64,000 bases of DNA from Shewanella fodinae. Lineage in GTDB: Bacteria; Pseudomonadota; Gammaproteobacteria; Enterobacterales; Shewanellaceae. Below are positions 47,545 to 55,832 of this stretch, piece after piece (positions within the stretch are counted from its first letter, which is position 1; each line of letters starts with the position of its first letter). The notes beneath the pieces were generated by a model, which saw nothing but the letters and a program-made list of their open reading frames with translations, searched no databases and was not told where the DNA came from. The DNA is taken from positions 1-64,000 of the forward strand of contig NZ_BMXW01000020.1 of NCBI RefSeq assembly GCF_014651955.1. The letters are read 5' to 3'. Position numbers and translations under genes: made by a program.

Positions 47545-49302
47545 CTAGTCCTGATAAGGTGACGGGCCACCATCTTTGATGAATTGCTCGATACGCGCAT
47601 CCAGCACTTTCATTGGCACAGAACCAAGTTGCAGTACCGTGTCGTGGAAATTGCGGATATCAAACTTGCTACCGAGGGCCTTTTCTGCTTTGGCGCGATT
47701 TTTCTCAATATCCATTTCGCCCAGATAGTAGGACAGTGCCTGACCCGGCCAAGCGATATAGCGGTCTACTTCTGTGGTCACTTCATGCACCGACAGCGCG
47801 GTGTTATCCAGCATAAAGTCCTGCGCTTGTTTGCGGCTCCAGCCTTTGGCGTGGATGCCGGTGTCTACTACCAACCTTGCCGCGCGCCACATCTGGTAGC
47901 TCAACATGCCGAAGATTTCGTAAGGGGTGTGGTAGATGCCCATATCTTCACCAAGTTTTTCGCAGTAAAGCGCCCAGCCTTCGCCGTAGGCGGAGATGTA
48001 ATAGTTACGGCGAAATTCTGGCAGCTCTTTGTTCTCGGCGGCCAACGGCATCTGGAAGGCGTGCCCAGGTGCAGATTCGTGCAGTGTCAGCGCGGGTAAT
48101 GAGTACAAAGGCCGCGATGGCAGATTGTAGGTATTGACCAAATAGATGCCTGGGCCGCCACGGCCACCAGTGTAGAAGGGAGCTAGGTCATCAGGCACTG
48201 GCACAATGGCAAAGCGGCGACGCGGCAGGCGGCCAAACCAGTCGCCAGCCACCGCATCAAACTCTTTGGCGATCCAAGCGGCGCGGTCCAGTAGTGCTTG
48301 CGGGGTTTTCACGTAGAACTGCGGATCGGTGCGCAGGAAATCCAGAAAAGCTTTTAAGTCACCTTTAAAGCCCACTTGCTGCATGATCTGATGCATCCGC
48401 TCACGAATTTTAGCAACTTCATCGAGCCCAATTTGGTGGATTTGCTCGGCGCTCAGATCCAGCGTGGTGTACTTCTCAATCTGTGACTTATAAAAAGCTT
48501 TGCCGTTAGGTAAGTCATAGGCGGCAAGCGATTTGACGGCACCGGGAATATATTCTTGCCGCAGGAAGGTCAGCACCTGCTGATGCGCCGGGATAACATA
48601 GTCACTCATGGCCTTGAGGCCAGCGGCCTTTAGTTCAGCCTGGACGGATGCCGGAATGGTGTCCGGCATTTTCGTAAAGGGTTTGAAGAACACATTGTCC
48701 GCAGGGGCGGCATTGGCCACTGATGCCGCCGTAGCATCACGCCCTTGCAGGGTGATCTGCGGCAGGGTAAAACCACGTTTTAAGCCGGCACGCATGTTGT
48801 CGATATTTTGCTGAAAGTAGCGCGGCATCTCTGCCAGCCACTGCAAATAGTGACGATAGTCCTGCTCGGTGTGAAAGGTCTGATCTGGCATATAGGTGAG
48901 ATCGCCCCAGAACGAGGTGTCACCAGATAGCGGCCGTTCATACACTTTATTAATGATGTCAGACATCAAGGAGCCAATCTGTTCCTTATACACTGCCAGA
49001 TTGATTTTGTTGGCGGCAGATAACTGCTTGCTATCCAGTTTATCAAGCTGTTGCTCAACATCTTGCCAGTATTTGAGTTGTGCTTGTTGTGTTTTAAGGC
49101 TGACATCTGGCAAAGAAGAAGGTACGGCATCCAGATCGCTGTCTTCATCAACACTGTTTTGGCTTTGCCGCCATTGCCATTCGCTGGAATAGATTTTTTC
49201 AAATTGTTGATTGCTATCGGCGGCCACGGCGCTGTATGCCGGCTGCAACAATGCACAGGCTGCCAGCAGCACTGCACGGGAGCCCACTGCAAATTTTGCC
49301 AC
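47545..49302 (-). CDS. DUF885 metallopeptidase, exported
   Basis: 585 residues from a GTG at 49302, chosen because a perfect AAGGAG lies seven bases upstream; an ATG at 49335 would overlap the operator and put an Arg-rich lead before the signal peptide. Signal peptide (VGSRAVLLAACALLQPAYSAVAA). The zinc motif HESAPGH, the AYGEGWALYCE segment (second Glu ligand) and the C-terminal PGQALSYYLGEMDI are hallmarks of DUF885 peptidases. Specificity unknown. Divergent from the GH127/M24 operon with a shared GTATAC operator, suggesting periplasmic cleavage of imino-acid-rich peptides. Confidence 0.88.
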   Translation of the reverse strand: MAKFAVGSRAVLLAACALLQPAYSAVAADSNQQFEKIYSSEWQWRQSQNSVDEDSDLDAVPSSLPDVSLKTQQAQLKYWQDVEQQLDKLDSKQLSAANKINLAVYKEQIGSLMSDIINKVYERPLSGDTSFWGDLTYMPDQTFHTEQDYRHYLQWLAEMPRYFQQNIDNMRAGLKRGFTLPQITLQGRDATAASVANAAPADNVFFKPFTKMPDTIPASVQAELKAAGLKAMSDYVIPAHQQVLTFLRQEYIPGAVKSLAAYDLPNGKAFYKSQIEKYTTLDLSAEQIHQIGLDEVAKIRERMHQIMQQVGFKGDLKAFLDFLRTDPQFYVKTPQALLDRAAWIAKEFDAVAGDWFGRLPRRRFAIVPVPDDLAPFYTGGRGGPGIYLVNTYNLPSRPLYSLPALTLHESAPGHAFQMPLAAENKELPEFRRNYYISAYGEGWALYCEKLGEDMGIYHTPYEIFGMLSYQMWRAARLVVDTGIHAKGWSRKQAQDFMLDNTALSVHEVTTEVDRYIAWPGQALSYYLGEMDIEKNRAKAEKALGSKFDIRNFHDTVLQLGSVPMKVLDARIEQFIKDGGPSPYQD

Positions 49303-49333
49303 GTTCCTTCTCCTTGGGTTGATTAAAAAATAC

Positions 49334-49353
49334 ATATATCGTATACATTATAA
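49334..49353. promoter_or_regulatory. GTATACGATAT operator in the DUF885/GH127 divergent promoter
   Basis: Read on the minus strand: TTATAAT-GTATAC-GATATAT, core 49341-49346. It is 32 bases before the DUF885 GTG and 59 bases before the GH127 ATG, so one bound repressor could block both. The eleven bases GTATACGATAT are identical to the site at 19603. Confidence 0.6.
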
Positions 49354-49411
49354 AAAAGAAAATTAAAAGCCTTTGTTCATTGTGGGCGAATTTGCTATCC
49401 AGGAGAACAAT

Positions 49412-51808
49412 ATGTGCCACCTGTGTTTATCAGCCAGTAGACGCCGGGTTTTACAAGGTATGTCAGCGTTGGCTGCGTTATCTGCCATTCCGCTAACTGG
49501 TTGCGCCAGCTCGCAAAAAACGACATTGCCTGAGCGCCCACTGCCCCTTACCGCACAGCCTTTGCCTTTACAGGCAGTGCGATTGCTGCCTTCTGATTTC
49601 AACCGTGCGCTAGAGGCTAATACCCGCTATCTCATGTTATTGGAGCCTGATCGTCTGCTACATAACTTCCGTTTGTTTGCCGGCCTCAAACCCAAAGGTG
49701 AAATATACGGCGGCTGGGAAAGTGACACCATAGCCGGTCATACATTAGGGCACTACATGTCAGCACTGGCATTATTGCACGCGCAGACTGGCAATCCTGA
49801 AGCTAAGCAGCGACTGCAATATATTGTGGCTGAGTTGACCGAAGTGCAGAATGCCGAAGGTGATGGCTACGTTGCAGGTTTTTCCCGTAAACGTAAAGAC
49901 AGAACCATCGTTGATGGTAAAGAGATTTTTGCCGAAATCAAAGCCGGAGATATTCGGTCAGCGGGATTTGATTTGAACGGTTGCTGGGTGCCTTTTTACA
50001 ACTGGCACAAGCTGTATGCCGGTTTGTTTGATGCGCAACAATATTGCGGCATTGACCAAGCATTGACCATAGCCGTGAAGCTGGGTGGTTATATTGAGGA
50101 CGTATTTGCGGCCCTAGATGAGCAGCAAGTGCAGCGAGTATTAGATTGCGAACATGGGGGCATTAACGAGAGTTTTGCCGAGTTATATGCGCGTACTCAG
50201 GATCCGCGCTGGCTGAAACTGGCTCAGCGTCTGTACCACAAAAAAGTGCTGACACCGCTGAGCCAGCGCCAGGACGATTTACCGAATATCCACGCCAATA
50301 CCCAGATCCCCAAACTGATTGGCCTAGCACGACTGCACGAACTGACGGGAAATGCTAGCGACCAGACCGCTGCAAGTTTTTTCTGGGAAACGGTAACTCA
50401 ACATCATTCTTATGTGATTGGGGGCAATGCCGACCGTGAATATTTCTTCGATGCCGATGCCATCGCCAACCATATTACCGAGCAAACCTGCGAAGCCTGT
50501 AATACCTACAACATGCTGAAATTGACCCGTCATTTATACAGTTGGGGCGTCAATGCGGCGTATTTTGACTATTATGAGCGGGCGCATTTGAATCATATTC
50601 TGGCGCAGCTTGACCCCGAATCTGGCATGGTCACTTATATGACACCCTTGATGTCGGGTGCCGCCCGTGAGTATTCGACTCCGTTTGACAGTTTCTGGTG
50701 TTGTAACGGTTCCGGCATGGAGAGTCATGCCAAACACGGCGATTCTATCTGGTGGCACAGCGAAGACACCTTGTTTGTTAACCTTTATATTCCCTCAACG
50801 GCCAACTGGCAGCAACAGCAAGCGGCTTTGACGCTGGATACGCAGTATCCCTATGACGGCGCCATTAGCATCAACATCGACCGGGCCGAAAGTGCGTTTA
50901 CCCTGGCACTGCGTATTCCTGGTTGGGCCGGGGATGATTGGCAACTCCTGCTCAATGGTAAATCGGTTAGCGCCGAGCAAGACAAGGGCTATGCCTACCT
51001 ATCACGCCGTTGGCAAGCGGGCGATAAATTACAACTGCTGCTGCCAATGACGTTGCGACTGGAAGCTACGCCCGGTAATGAACAAGTGGTGGCAGTATTG
51101 CGTGGCCCGATGGTGCTGGCGGCGGACCTGGGCGCCAGTGAGGTGCTATTTGACGGCAGTGCTCCGGCATTAGCAGGCAATGATCTGTTGGCGGGATTTG
51201 TGCCGCTGCCTGGTGCTCCGGCAACCTATAAGACCCAAGGTATTGGCAAACCAACTGATATGAGCTTTTCAGCTTTTTACGCCAATCATCATCGTCGCAG
51301 CGCCGTGTACTTCAAGCGCTTTACCGATGCACAGTGGACGGCGGAAGAAGTGGCGTATGCGGCGGAACAGACGCGTCTCAAAGACTTGGCTGAGCGTTCC
51401 GTGGATGTTATGCACCTTGGTGAAATGCAGGCGGAGCGTGATCATCAGTTGGACGCAGAGATCAGTTATCCAGTGGTCTATCGCGGTCGTAATGGCCGTG
51501 ATGCCCGCACTGGCGGTTTTTTCTCATTTCAAATGAAAACCGCCAAAGGCCCACTGAAACTGCAGGCCCGTTATTGGGGTGAAGAGCGTAAACGCTTGTT
51601 TTACATCTTGGTGGACGGCGAACGCATTGCCAATCAGCAGTTGAACTTTGATAAACCCGGTGAGTTTTTTGAGGTGGAATACGCTATTCCGCAAAGACTA
51701 ACGCAGGGAAAATCGCAGATCACCGTACGTTTCGAACCAGCGCCGGGGAATACCGCTGGTCCAGTATTTGGTGTACTGTTGTTGAAACCTAAATCCAGTG
51801 AAATATAA
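49412..51808 (+). CDS. Beta-L-arabinofuranosidase, glycoside hydrolase family 127 (DUF1680)
   Basis: 798 residues from the ATG at 49412 (AGGAGA ribosome site). Export signal combines a twin-arginine SRRRVLQG with a lipobox PLTGC, suggesting a Tat-exported lipoprotein. The alpha/alpha-barrel has the zinc-thiolate site of HypBA1: Glu361 and Cys363 (CEACNTYNML), Cys430 and nucleophile Cys431 or its neighbour in FWCCNGSGMES. The C-terminal beta domains are complete. HypBA1 of Bifidobacterium releases L-arabinose from hydroxyproline-linked beta-arabinofuranosides, which makes the hydroxyproline pathway in this window notable. Operon with the M24 peptidase. Confidence 0.92.
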   Translation: MCHLCLSASRRRVLQGMSALAALSAIPLTGCASSQKTTLPERPLPLTAQPLPLQAVRLLPSDFNRALEANTRYLMLLEPDRLLHNFRLFAGLKPKGEIYGGWESDTIAGHTLGHYMSALALLHAQTGNPEAKQRLQYIVAELTEVQNAEGDGYVAGFSRKRKDRTIVDGKEIFAEIKAGDIRSAGFDLNGCWVPFYNWHKLYAGLFDAQQYCGIDQALTIAVKLGGYIEDVFAALDEQQVQRVLDCEHGGINESFAELYARTQDPRWLKLAQRLYHKKVLTPLSQRQDDLPNIHANTQIPKLIGLARLHELTGNASDQTAASFFWETVTQHHSYVIGGNADREYFFDADAIANHITEQTCEACNTYNMLKLTRHLYSWGVNAAYFDYYERAHLNHILAQLDPESGMVTYMTPLMSGAAREYSTPFDSFWCCNGSGMESHAKHGDSIWWHSEDTLFVNLYIPSTANWQQQQAALTLDTQYPYDGAISINIDRAESAFTLALRIPGWAGDDWQLLLNGKSVSAEQDKGYAYLSRRWQAGDKLQLLLPMTLRLEATPGNEQVVAVLRGPMVLAADLGASEVLFDGSAPALAGNDLLAGFVPLPGAPATYKTQGIGKPTDMSFSAFYANHHRRSAVYFKRFTDAQWTAEEVAYAAEQTRLKDLAERSVDVMHLGEMQAERDHQLDAEISYPVVYRGRNGRDARTGGFFSFQMKTAKGPLKLQARYWGEERKRLFYILVDGERIANQQLNFDKPGEFFEVEYAIPQRLTQGKSQITVRFEPAPGNTAGPVFGVLLLKPKSSEI

Positions 51809-51878
51809 GTTGGCGGTTGCCCGGCAATTCCGGCGACCGCCTTTGCTATTAAGGCCTGTGTTCAGGCAAGGAGAATTC

Positions 51879-53093
51879 ATGTCAGACAATGGCATTGGCG
51901 GCAAGACCCGCGAACAGGCATTGGCAGCGCTCAACAATATGACCACCGAGGCAGTGGCGATCAGCCGTGATGAGTATCAAACGCGGATGCATAAAGCGCA
52001 GCTATATATGCAGCAGCATGGGATTGAAGCCTTATATCTTAATGCTGGTACTAACCTGCGCTATTTTACTGCGCTGGAGTGGGGCACCAGTGAACGGCTG
52101 ATGGGGGCAATTTTGCCCGCCAATGGTGACTTAATTTATCTGGCACCCGCCTTTGAAATCGATACCATCCGTGAGCGTCAGGTTTTTGCGGGGGACATTT
52201 ATGGCTGGGAAGAGCATGAAAGTCCTTATGAATTGCTGGTGCGAGTGTTGGCAAAACAGGGGATTGTTTCTGGTAAGCTGGCCTTGGATGAGTCCACCGC
52301 GTTCTTTATGGCAGATGGCATTGCTAAAGTTGCCGGTGGTCTGAGTTTGGTCAACGGTGGCGTGGTGACTGCGCACTGCCGTATGCACAAATCTGCGGCA
52401 GAGATCGCCTTGATCAAACAGGCAATGGCAATGACGCTGGAAGTACACAAAGCCGCCGCCAGTATTTTGCATGAAGGCATTAGCACCACTGAGGTGGAGC
52501 AGTTTATTGAGGCCGCGCATCGCAAAGTAGGCGCTTCCGGTTCCTATTTCTGCATTGTGCTGTTTGGCAAAGCGACGTCATTCCCCCATGGCGTCAAAGA
52601 CCCGCAGATCCTCAAAACTGGCGATATGGTGTTGATCGATACCGGCTGTCGGTTACAGGGTTACCATTCCGATATTACCCGCAGTTATGTGTTTGGCGAA
52701 GCAACTGCGCGGCAACGGCAGATTTGGCAGGCAGAGCAGAATGCACAATTGGCCGCATTTGCTGCCGCCAAGCTGGGATTGCCATGTGGTGCCGTCGATG
52801 ACGCGGCACGGGCGTCGCTGCAACAGGATGGTTTAGGGCCAGATTATTGTCTGCCAGGGCTGCCCCATCGTACTGGTCACGGACTGGGGCTGGATATTCA
52901 TGAACAACCTTATCTGGTGCGCGGCAATCCAATCCCGCTGGAACCTGGTATGGTGTTTTCTAACGAACCTATGATAGTGGTGCCTGGGGAATTTGGTGTA
53001 CGTCTGGAAGATCACTTTTATATGAGCGAGCAAGGCCCCGAGTGGTTTACGCAGCCGAGTGTTAGCATCGACGATCCGTTCGGTATCCGTTAA
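51879..53093 (+). CDS. M24-family Xaa-Pro-type aminopeptidase
   Basis: 404 residues from the ATG at 51879 (AAGGAG ribosome site). Creatinase N-terminal domain (about 20-165) and pita-bread catalytic domain with all five metal ligands: Asp254 (LIDTGC), Asp265 (SDITRS), His334 (RTGHGLGLDIHE), Glu363 (SNEPMI) and Glu377 (VRLEDHF). No signal peptide, so cytoplasmic. M24B enzymes remove the residue before Pro or hydroxyproline, or cleave Xaa-Pro dipeptides. Placed 70 bases after GH127, it would process imported Hyp peptides. Confidence 0.9.
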   Translation: MSDNGIGGKTREQALAALNNMTTEAVAISRDEYQTRMHKAQLYMQQHGIEALYLNAGTNLRYFTALEWGTSERLMGAILPANGDLIYLAPAFEIDTIRERQVFAGDIYGWEEHESPYELLVRVLAKQGIVSGKLALDESTAFFMADGIAKVAGGLSLVNGGVVTAHCRMHKSAAEIALIKQAMAMTLEVHKAAASILHEGISTTEVEQFIEAAHRKVGASGSYFCIVLFGKATSFPHGVKDPQILKTGDMVLIDTGCRLQGYHSDITRSYVFGEATARQRQIWQAEQNAQLAAFAAAKLGLPCGAVDDAARASLQQDGLGPDYCLPGLPHRTGHGLGLDIHEQPYLVRGNPIPLEPGMVFSNEPMIVVPGEFGVRLEDHFYMSEQGPEWFTQPSVSIDDPFGIR

Positions 53094-53128
53094 GTCAACG
53101 CATGACAGGCTGGCTGGACGCTGGCCTG

Positions 53129-53389
53129 TTATTTTCCTTTGTTAGCTATTGGCGCAACGATGGCCGTTGCCAGTTCATTGGCAAAATCCGGCAGTTTTGC
53201 CGCCATCCCGCAATTTTTATGGCATTGCGCGCACTGACTGCGCTTGCCACAACTCCACAGACATAACTGCCACAACGCCTGTTTGGATTGCCGATCCAGA
53301 CACTGTAATTCAGCCGCACACAGATGCCCGGCTAACATCAGTTCTGCCAACTTGGCCTCACTGATGGCAACGTTGATGGTTCTAGACAT
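53129..53389 (-). CDS. Small Cys-rich protein under a Fur box
   Basis: 86 residues from the ATG at 53389 (AAGGAAG ribosome site). Helical N-terminal half (MSRTINVAISEAKLAELMLA), then cysteines in HLCAAELQC, LCLWSC and CAQCHKNC, eight in all. The pattern suits iron or Fe-S binding. A perfect Fur-type palindrome lies 23 bases upstream, so it is made when iron is scarce. I do not recognise a characterised family. Confidence 0.75.
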   Translation of the reverse strand: MSRTINVAISEAKLAELMLAGHLCAAELQCLDRQSKQALWQLCLWSCGKRSQCAQCHKNCGMAAKLPDFANELATAIVAPIANKGK

Positions 53390-53411
53390 GTTGGCTTCCT
53401 TATTATGCAAA

Positions 53412-53426
53412 TGATAACTATTATCA
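53412..53426. promoter_or_regulatory. Fur box before the Cys-rich protein gene
   Basis: Perfect inverted repeat TGATAA-CTA-TTATCA inside AATGATAACTATTATCAAT, close to the Fur consensus GATAATGATAATCATTATC. Confidence 0.78.
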
Positions 53427-53680
53427 ATTATGCAATAACTTTTGACTTTTTGCGCTGCCAATTTCTTTGGTTTTGTGATGCGAAACATTTTCTTCGAGAT
53501 GGCACCAGTGTGGTAATTGGGCGAACGCACTGTAATCAGCTGCTTGATGGTGCAGTTTATTGCAGCTGCCACTATGGATACGGTAAACGGCTGCACATGT
53601 TGCCTTAATAACGCTGAAACCCTTTGACAGCAGCTGTTAGCGGCGGGTTACGCTTTGGATGTGCACTACAATAATCTCTA

Positions 53681-53720
53681 TTCAAAGTGCTATAGAGTGC
53701 TTTTGAGTGCTCTAAAGTGC
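53681..53720. repeat. Four tandem 10-bp repeats ending in RAGTGC
   Basis: Units at 53681, 53691, 53701 and 53711: TTCAAAGTGC, TATAGAGTGC, TTTTGAGTGC, TCTAAAGTGC. The last six bases of each fit RAGTGC exactly and the period is exactly ten bases. The surrounding 53390-54077 region has no other gene I can support. Confidence 0.8.
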
Positions 53721-54077
53721 TGGTATCGCATAATTATTGACCGATTTGTTGGGGCGTACCCCGTTGATACGCAGACTAGCGCTAGGCAAAATCACCCAGA
53801 TGATATTTTAGTCCCGTATTATTGGGCTGTTGATGTATGACATTGCTGCGGAAGATAACCGTCATCTGGCGTAAGCGCCCAAGATACAAACCTAAGAATA
53901 TGACTTACCCGCAAGCCCCGAGTTGCTGTCAAGCTGTGGGCAACTGGTGTCCCGTTTACTGAAACGGCGCACGCCATCGCTGCAAGCTAAAGCTGTTAGC
54001 GTTAGTATTATCCCCGAGACAGAAGAAAAATAGCCGGGCGCTATCCAACGATTTGCGACTCGCCAAGAGACATCAAG

Positions 54078-54662
54078 ATGACAGATAAGCGACACACCGC
54101 AGGCATTTTGCTGCTAGCGGCCGGTAAAGGGCAACGATTCCAAGCGGCCGGGGGCCAAGGCAATAAATTGCTGGCACCCTATGCCGACGCTAATGGACAA
54201 TACAGGCCTTTATTGGCGTTGACTCTGGCAGCAGCAACTGCCACTGGGTTACCGCTGCATCTGGTCACCCGGCCACAGGAGTCGGCAATTATCGACCTTG
54301 CGCAAACCTACGGGGCCACTGTAACGCTGCTGGACAGTGATGGTAGTGGTGATTCTATCGCGGCAGGCGTGCGGGCCACTGCCAACTGGCGTGGTTGGCT
54401 AATTGTGCCGGGTGATATGGCGTGGCTAACCACTGCTGACTACTTGAAAGTTGCCAATGCGCTGGTGGATGACGCGGCTCAGGCGCGTCTGATGTGGCAG
54501 GAGATCCCCGGTCATCCGGTGGGATTTGGCCGTGCCTATTTTGATGGATTATCGGCACTAAATGGAGATCAGGGCGCACGGCAATTACTGTCGCCGCAAC
54601 AGTTGCAACGCTTGCCGGGGCATGCAGGAGTGATTAAGGACGCGGATTTACCACATCCTTAA
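54078..54662 (+). CDS. mocA: MocA-like molybdenum cofactor cytidylyltransferase
   Basis: 194 residues. MobA-like NTP transferase: LLAAGKGQRF with the nucleotide loop, NKLLAPY, and LIVPGDMAWL with the metal-binding Asp. MocA adds CMP to Mo-molybdopterin for xanthine-oxidase-family enzymes, which fits the adjacent XdhC and molybdoenzyme genes. Convergent with xdhC across 12 bases. Confidence 0.85.
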   Translation: MTDKRHTAGILLLAAGKGQRFQAAGGQGNKLLAPYADANGQYRPLLALTLAAATATGLPLHLVTRPQESAIIDLAQTYGATVTLLDSDGSGDSIAAGVRATANWRGWLIVPGDMAWLTTADYLKVANALVDDAAQARLMWQEIPGHPVGFGRAYFDGLSALNGDQGARQLLSPQQLQRLPGHAGVIKDADLPHP

Positions 54663-54674
54663 ACGCTGCAGAAA

Positions 54675-55730
54675 TTAAATGGCGCAACTAGCGGCATCTT
54701 CGCTGATGCTCTCCAGTGTATCCAGCGTCCCTTGTACGACGGGCGCTGATGTTTGCTGACCAAGATTTTTTACCCGCACAATATCGGCCATAATCGCCAG
54801 GGCAATTTCGGCGGGTGTTTTACTGCCGAGTGCCAGCCCAATGGGCGCATGGATGCGTGCCAGTTCTGTTTCACTCAGTTCGCCGATGCGCACTAGCCGC
54901 TCTCGGCGTTTACCGGAATTGCGGGCCGAACCCATAGCACCAATATAAAATGCTGGCGTATTCACCGCTTCCATCATAGTCAGATCATCCAAGCGTGGGT
55001 CGTGGGTCAGTGCCACAATGGCGGTGTTAACGTGACAGCCGTTTTGTTCCAGATATTTCGCCGGAAATGTCGGTACTAGTCGCGTGCCTTTTGGCAACTC
55101 GGTTGCCAGCGTTTGCAACTGTTCAGCGCGAGGCTCACACAATAACACTTCAAAACCCAGTGCATACCCAAATTCAGCGCAGTAATGAGCTACAGGTGAA
55201 TAACCTGCCAGCAGCAGACACGGGGCCGCCGCTATACGAATGTCAATATCTGGATACTGGCAACTGATAGCGGTATTACCGGCATAATTACTCGGTTCAA
55301 TACTGTGACAGGCGTGGGGCAACGTGAGTTTTTTGGCACTGGACTGATAGCCTTGGACCGCTTGCAGTTGTTGCTGCAGATAGTCGACGGTTGTGGTTCC
55401 GGCAGGTAAGTATTCGACCAGTACCTCCAAAATACCTCCGCAGGGCAGCCGTACTTCCGGGGCCAGTTCACCGTCACCATAACGTACCACCTGACTGGCT
55501 TCGCGCCAGCGGCCAGCGGCGATCTGTTTCAGAAAATGCTCTTCAACACAACCGCCAGACAACGAGCCACAATGCCGACCATCATGGCGGGCGACCAGCA
55601 ACGAACCGGGTGACCGTGGCGATGAACCCCAAGTGTGCAACACAGTGCATAACCAGATGGCTTCATCTCTGGCCCAATCTACGGCCTGTTGTAGGACTTT
55701 AGCGTCGAGTGGTTGGGAAGTTTGCGACAT
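54675..55730 (-). CDS. xdhC: XdhC-family molybdoenzyme maturation factor
   Basis: 351 residues from the ATG at 55730. XdhC_CoxI N-terminal domain with GSSPRSPGSLLVARHDGRHC and GSLSGGCVEEH, then an XdhC Rossmann domain with LTHDPRLDD and YIGAMGSARNSGKRRERL. XdhC receives the cofactor, supports its sulfuration and inserts it into xanthine-oxidase-type enzymes. Separated from the molybdoenzyme operon by a terminator, so it has its own promoter in 55731-55794. Confidence 0.92.
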   Translation of the reverse strand: MSQTSQPLDAKVLQQAVDWARDEAIWLCTVLHTWGSSPRSPGSLLVARHDGRHCGSLSGGCVEEHFLKQIAAGRWREASQVVRYGDGELAPEVRLPCGGILEVLVEYLPAGTTTVDYLQQQLQAVQGYQSSAKKLTLPHACHSIEPSNYAGNTAISCQYPDIDIRIAAAPCLLLAGYSPVAHYCAEFGYALGFEVLLCEPRAEQLQTLATELPKGTRLVPTFPAKYLEQNGCHVNTAIVALTHDPRLDDLTMMEAVNTPAFYIGAMGSARNSGKRRERLVRIGELSETELARIHAPIGLALGSKTPAEIALAIMADIVRVKNLGQQTSAPVVQGTLDTLESISEDAASCAI

Positions 55731-55794
55731 ACATCGGTTCCTGTCAGCGGATAAGCGACAATAACCGCTTACCATAACGATTGATGAAATAAAT

Positions 55795-55820
55795 AAAGCC
55801 CGATACCAGCATCGGGCTTT
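55795..55820 (-). terminator. Terminator after the molybdoenzyme operon
   Basis: AAAGCCCGAT/ATCGGGCTTT, a perfect ten-base-pair stem with a six-base loop, followed on the minus strand by an AT-rich tail. Confidence 0.85.
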
Positions 55821-55832
55821 GCTGTCTAAGAC

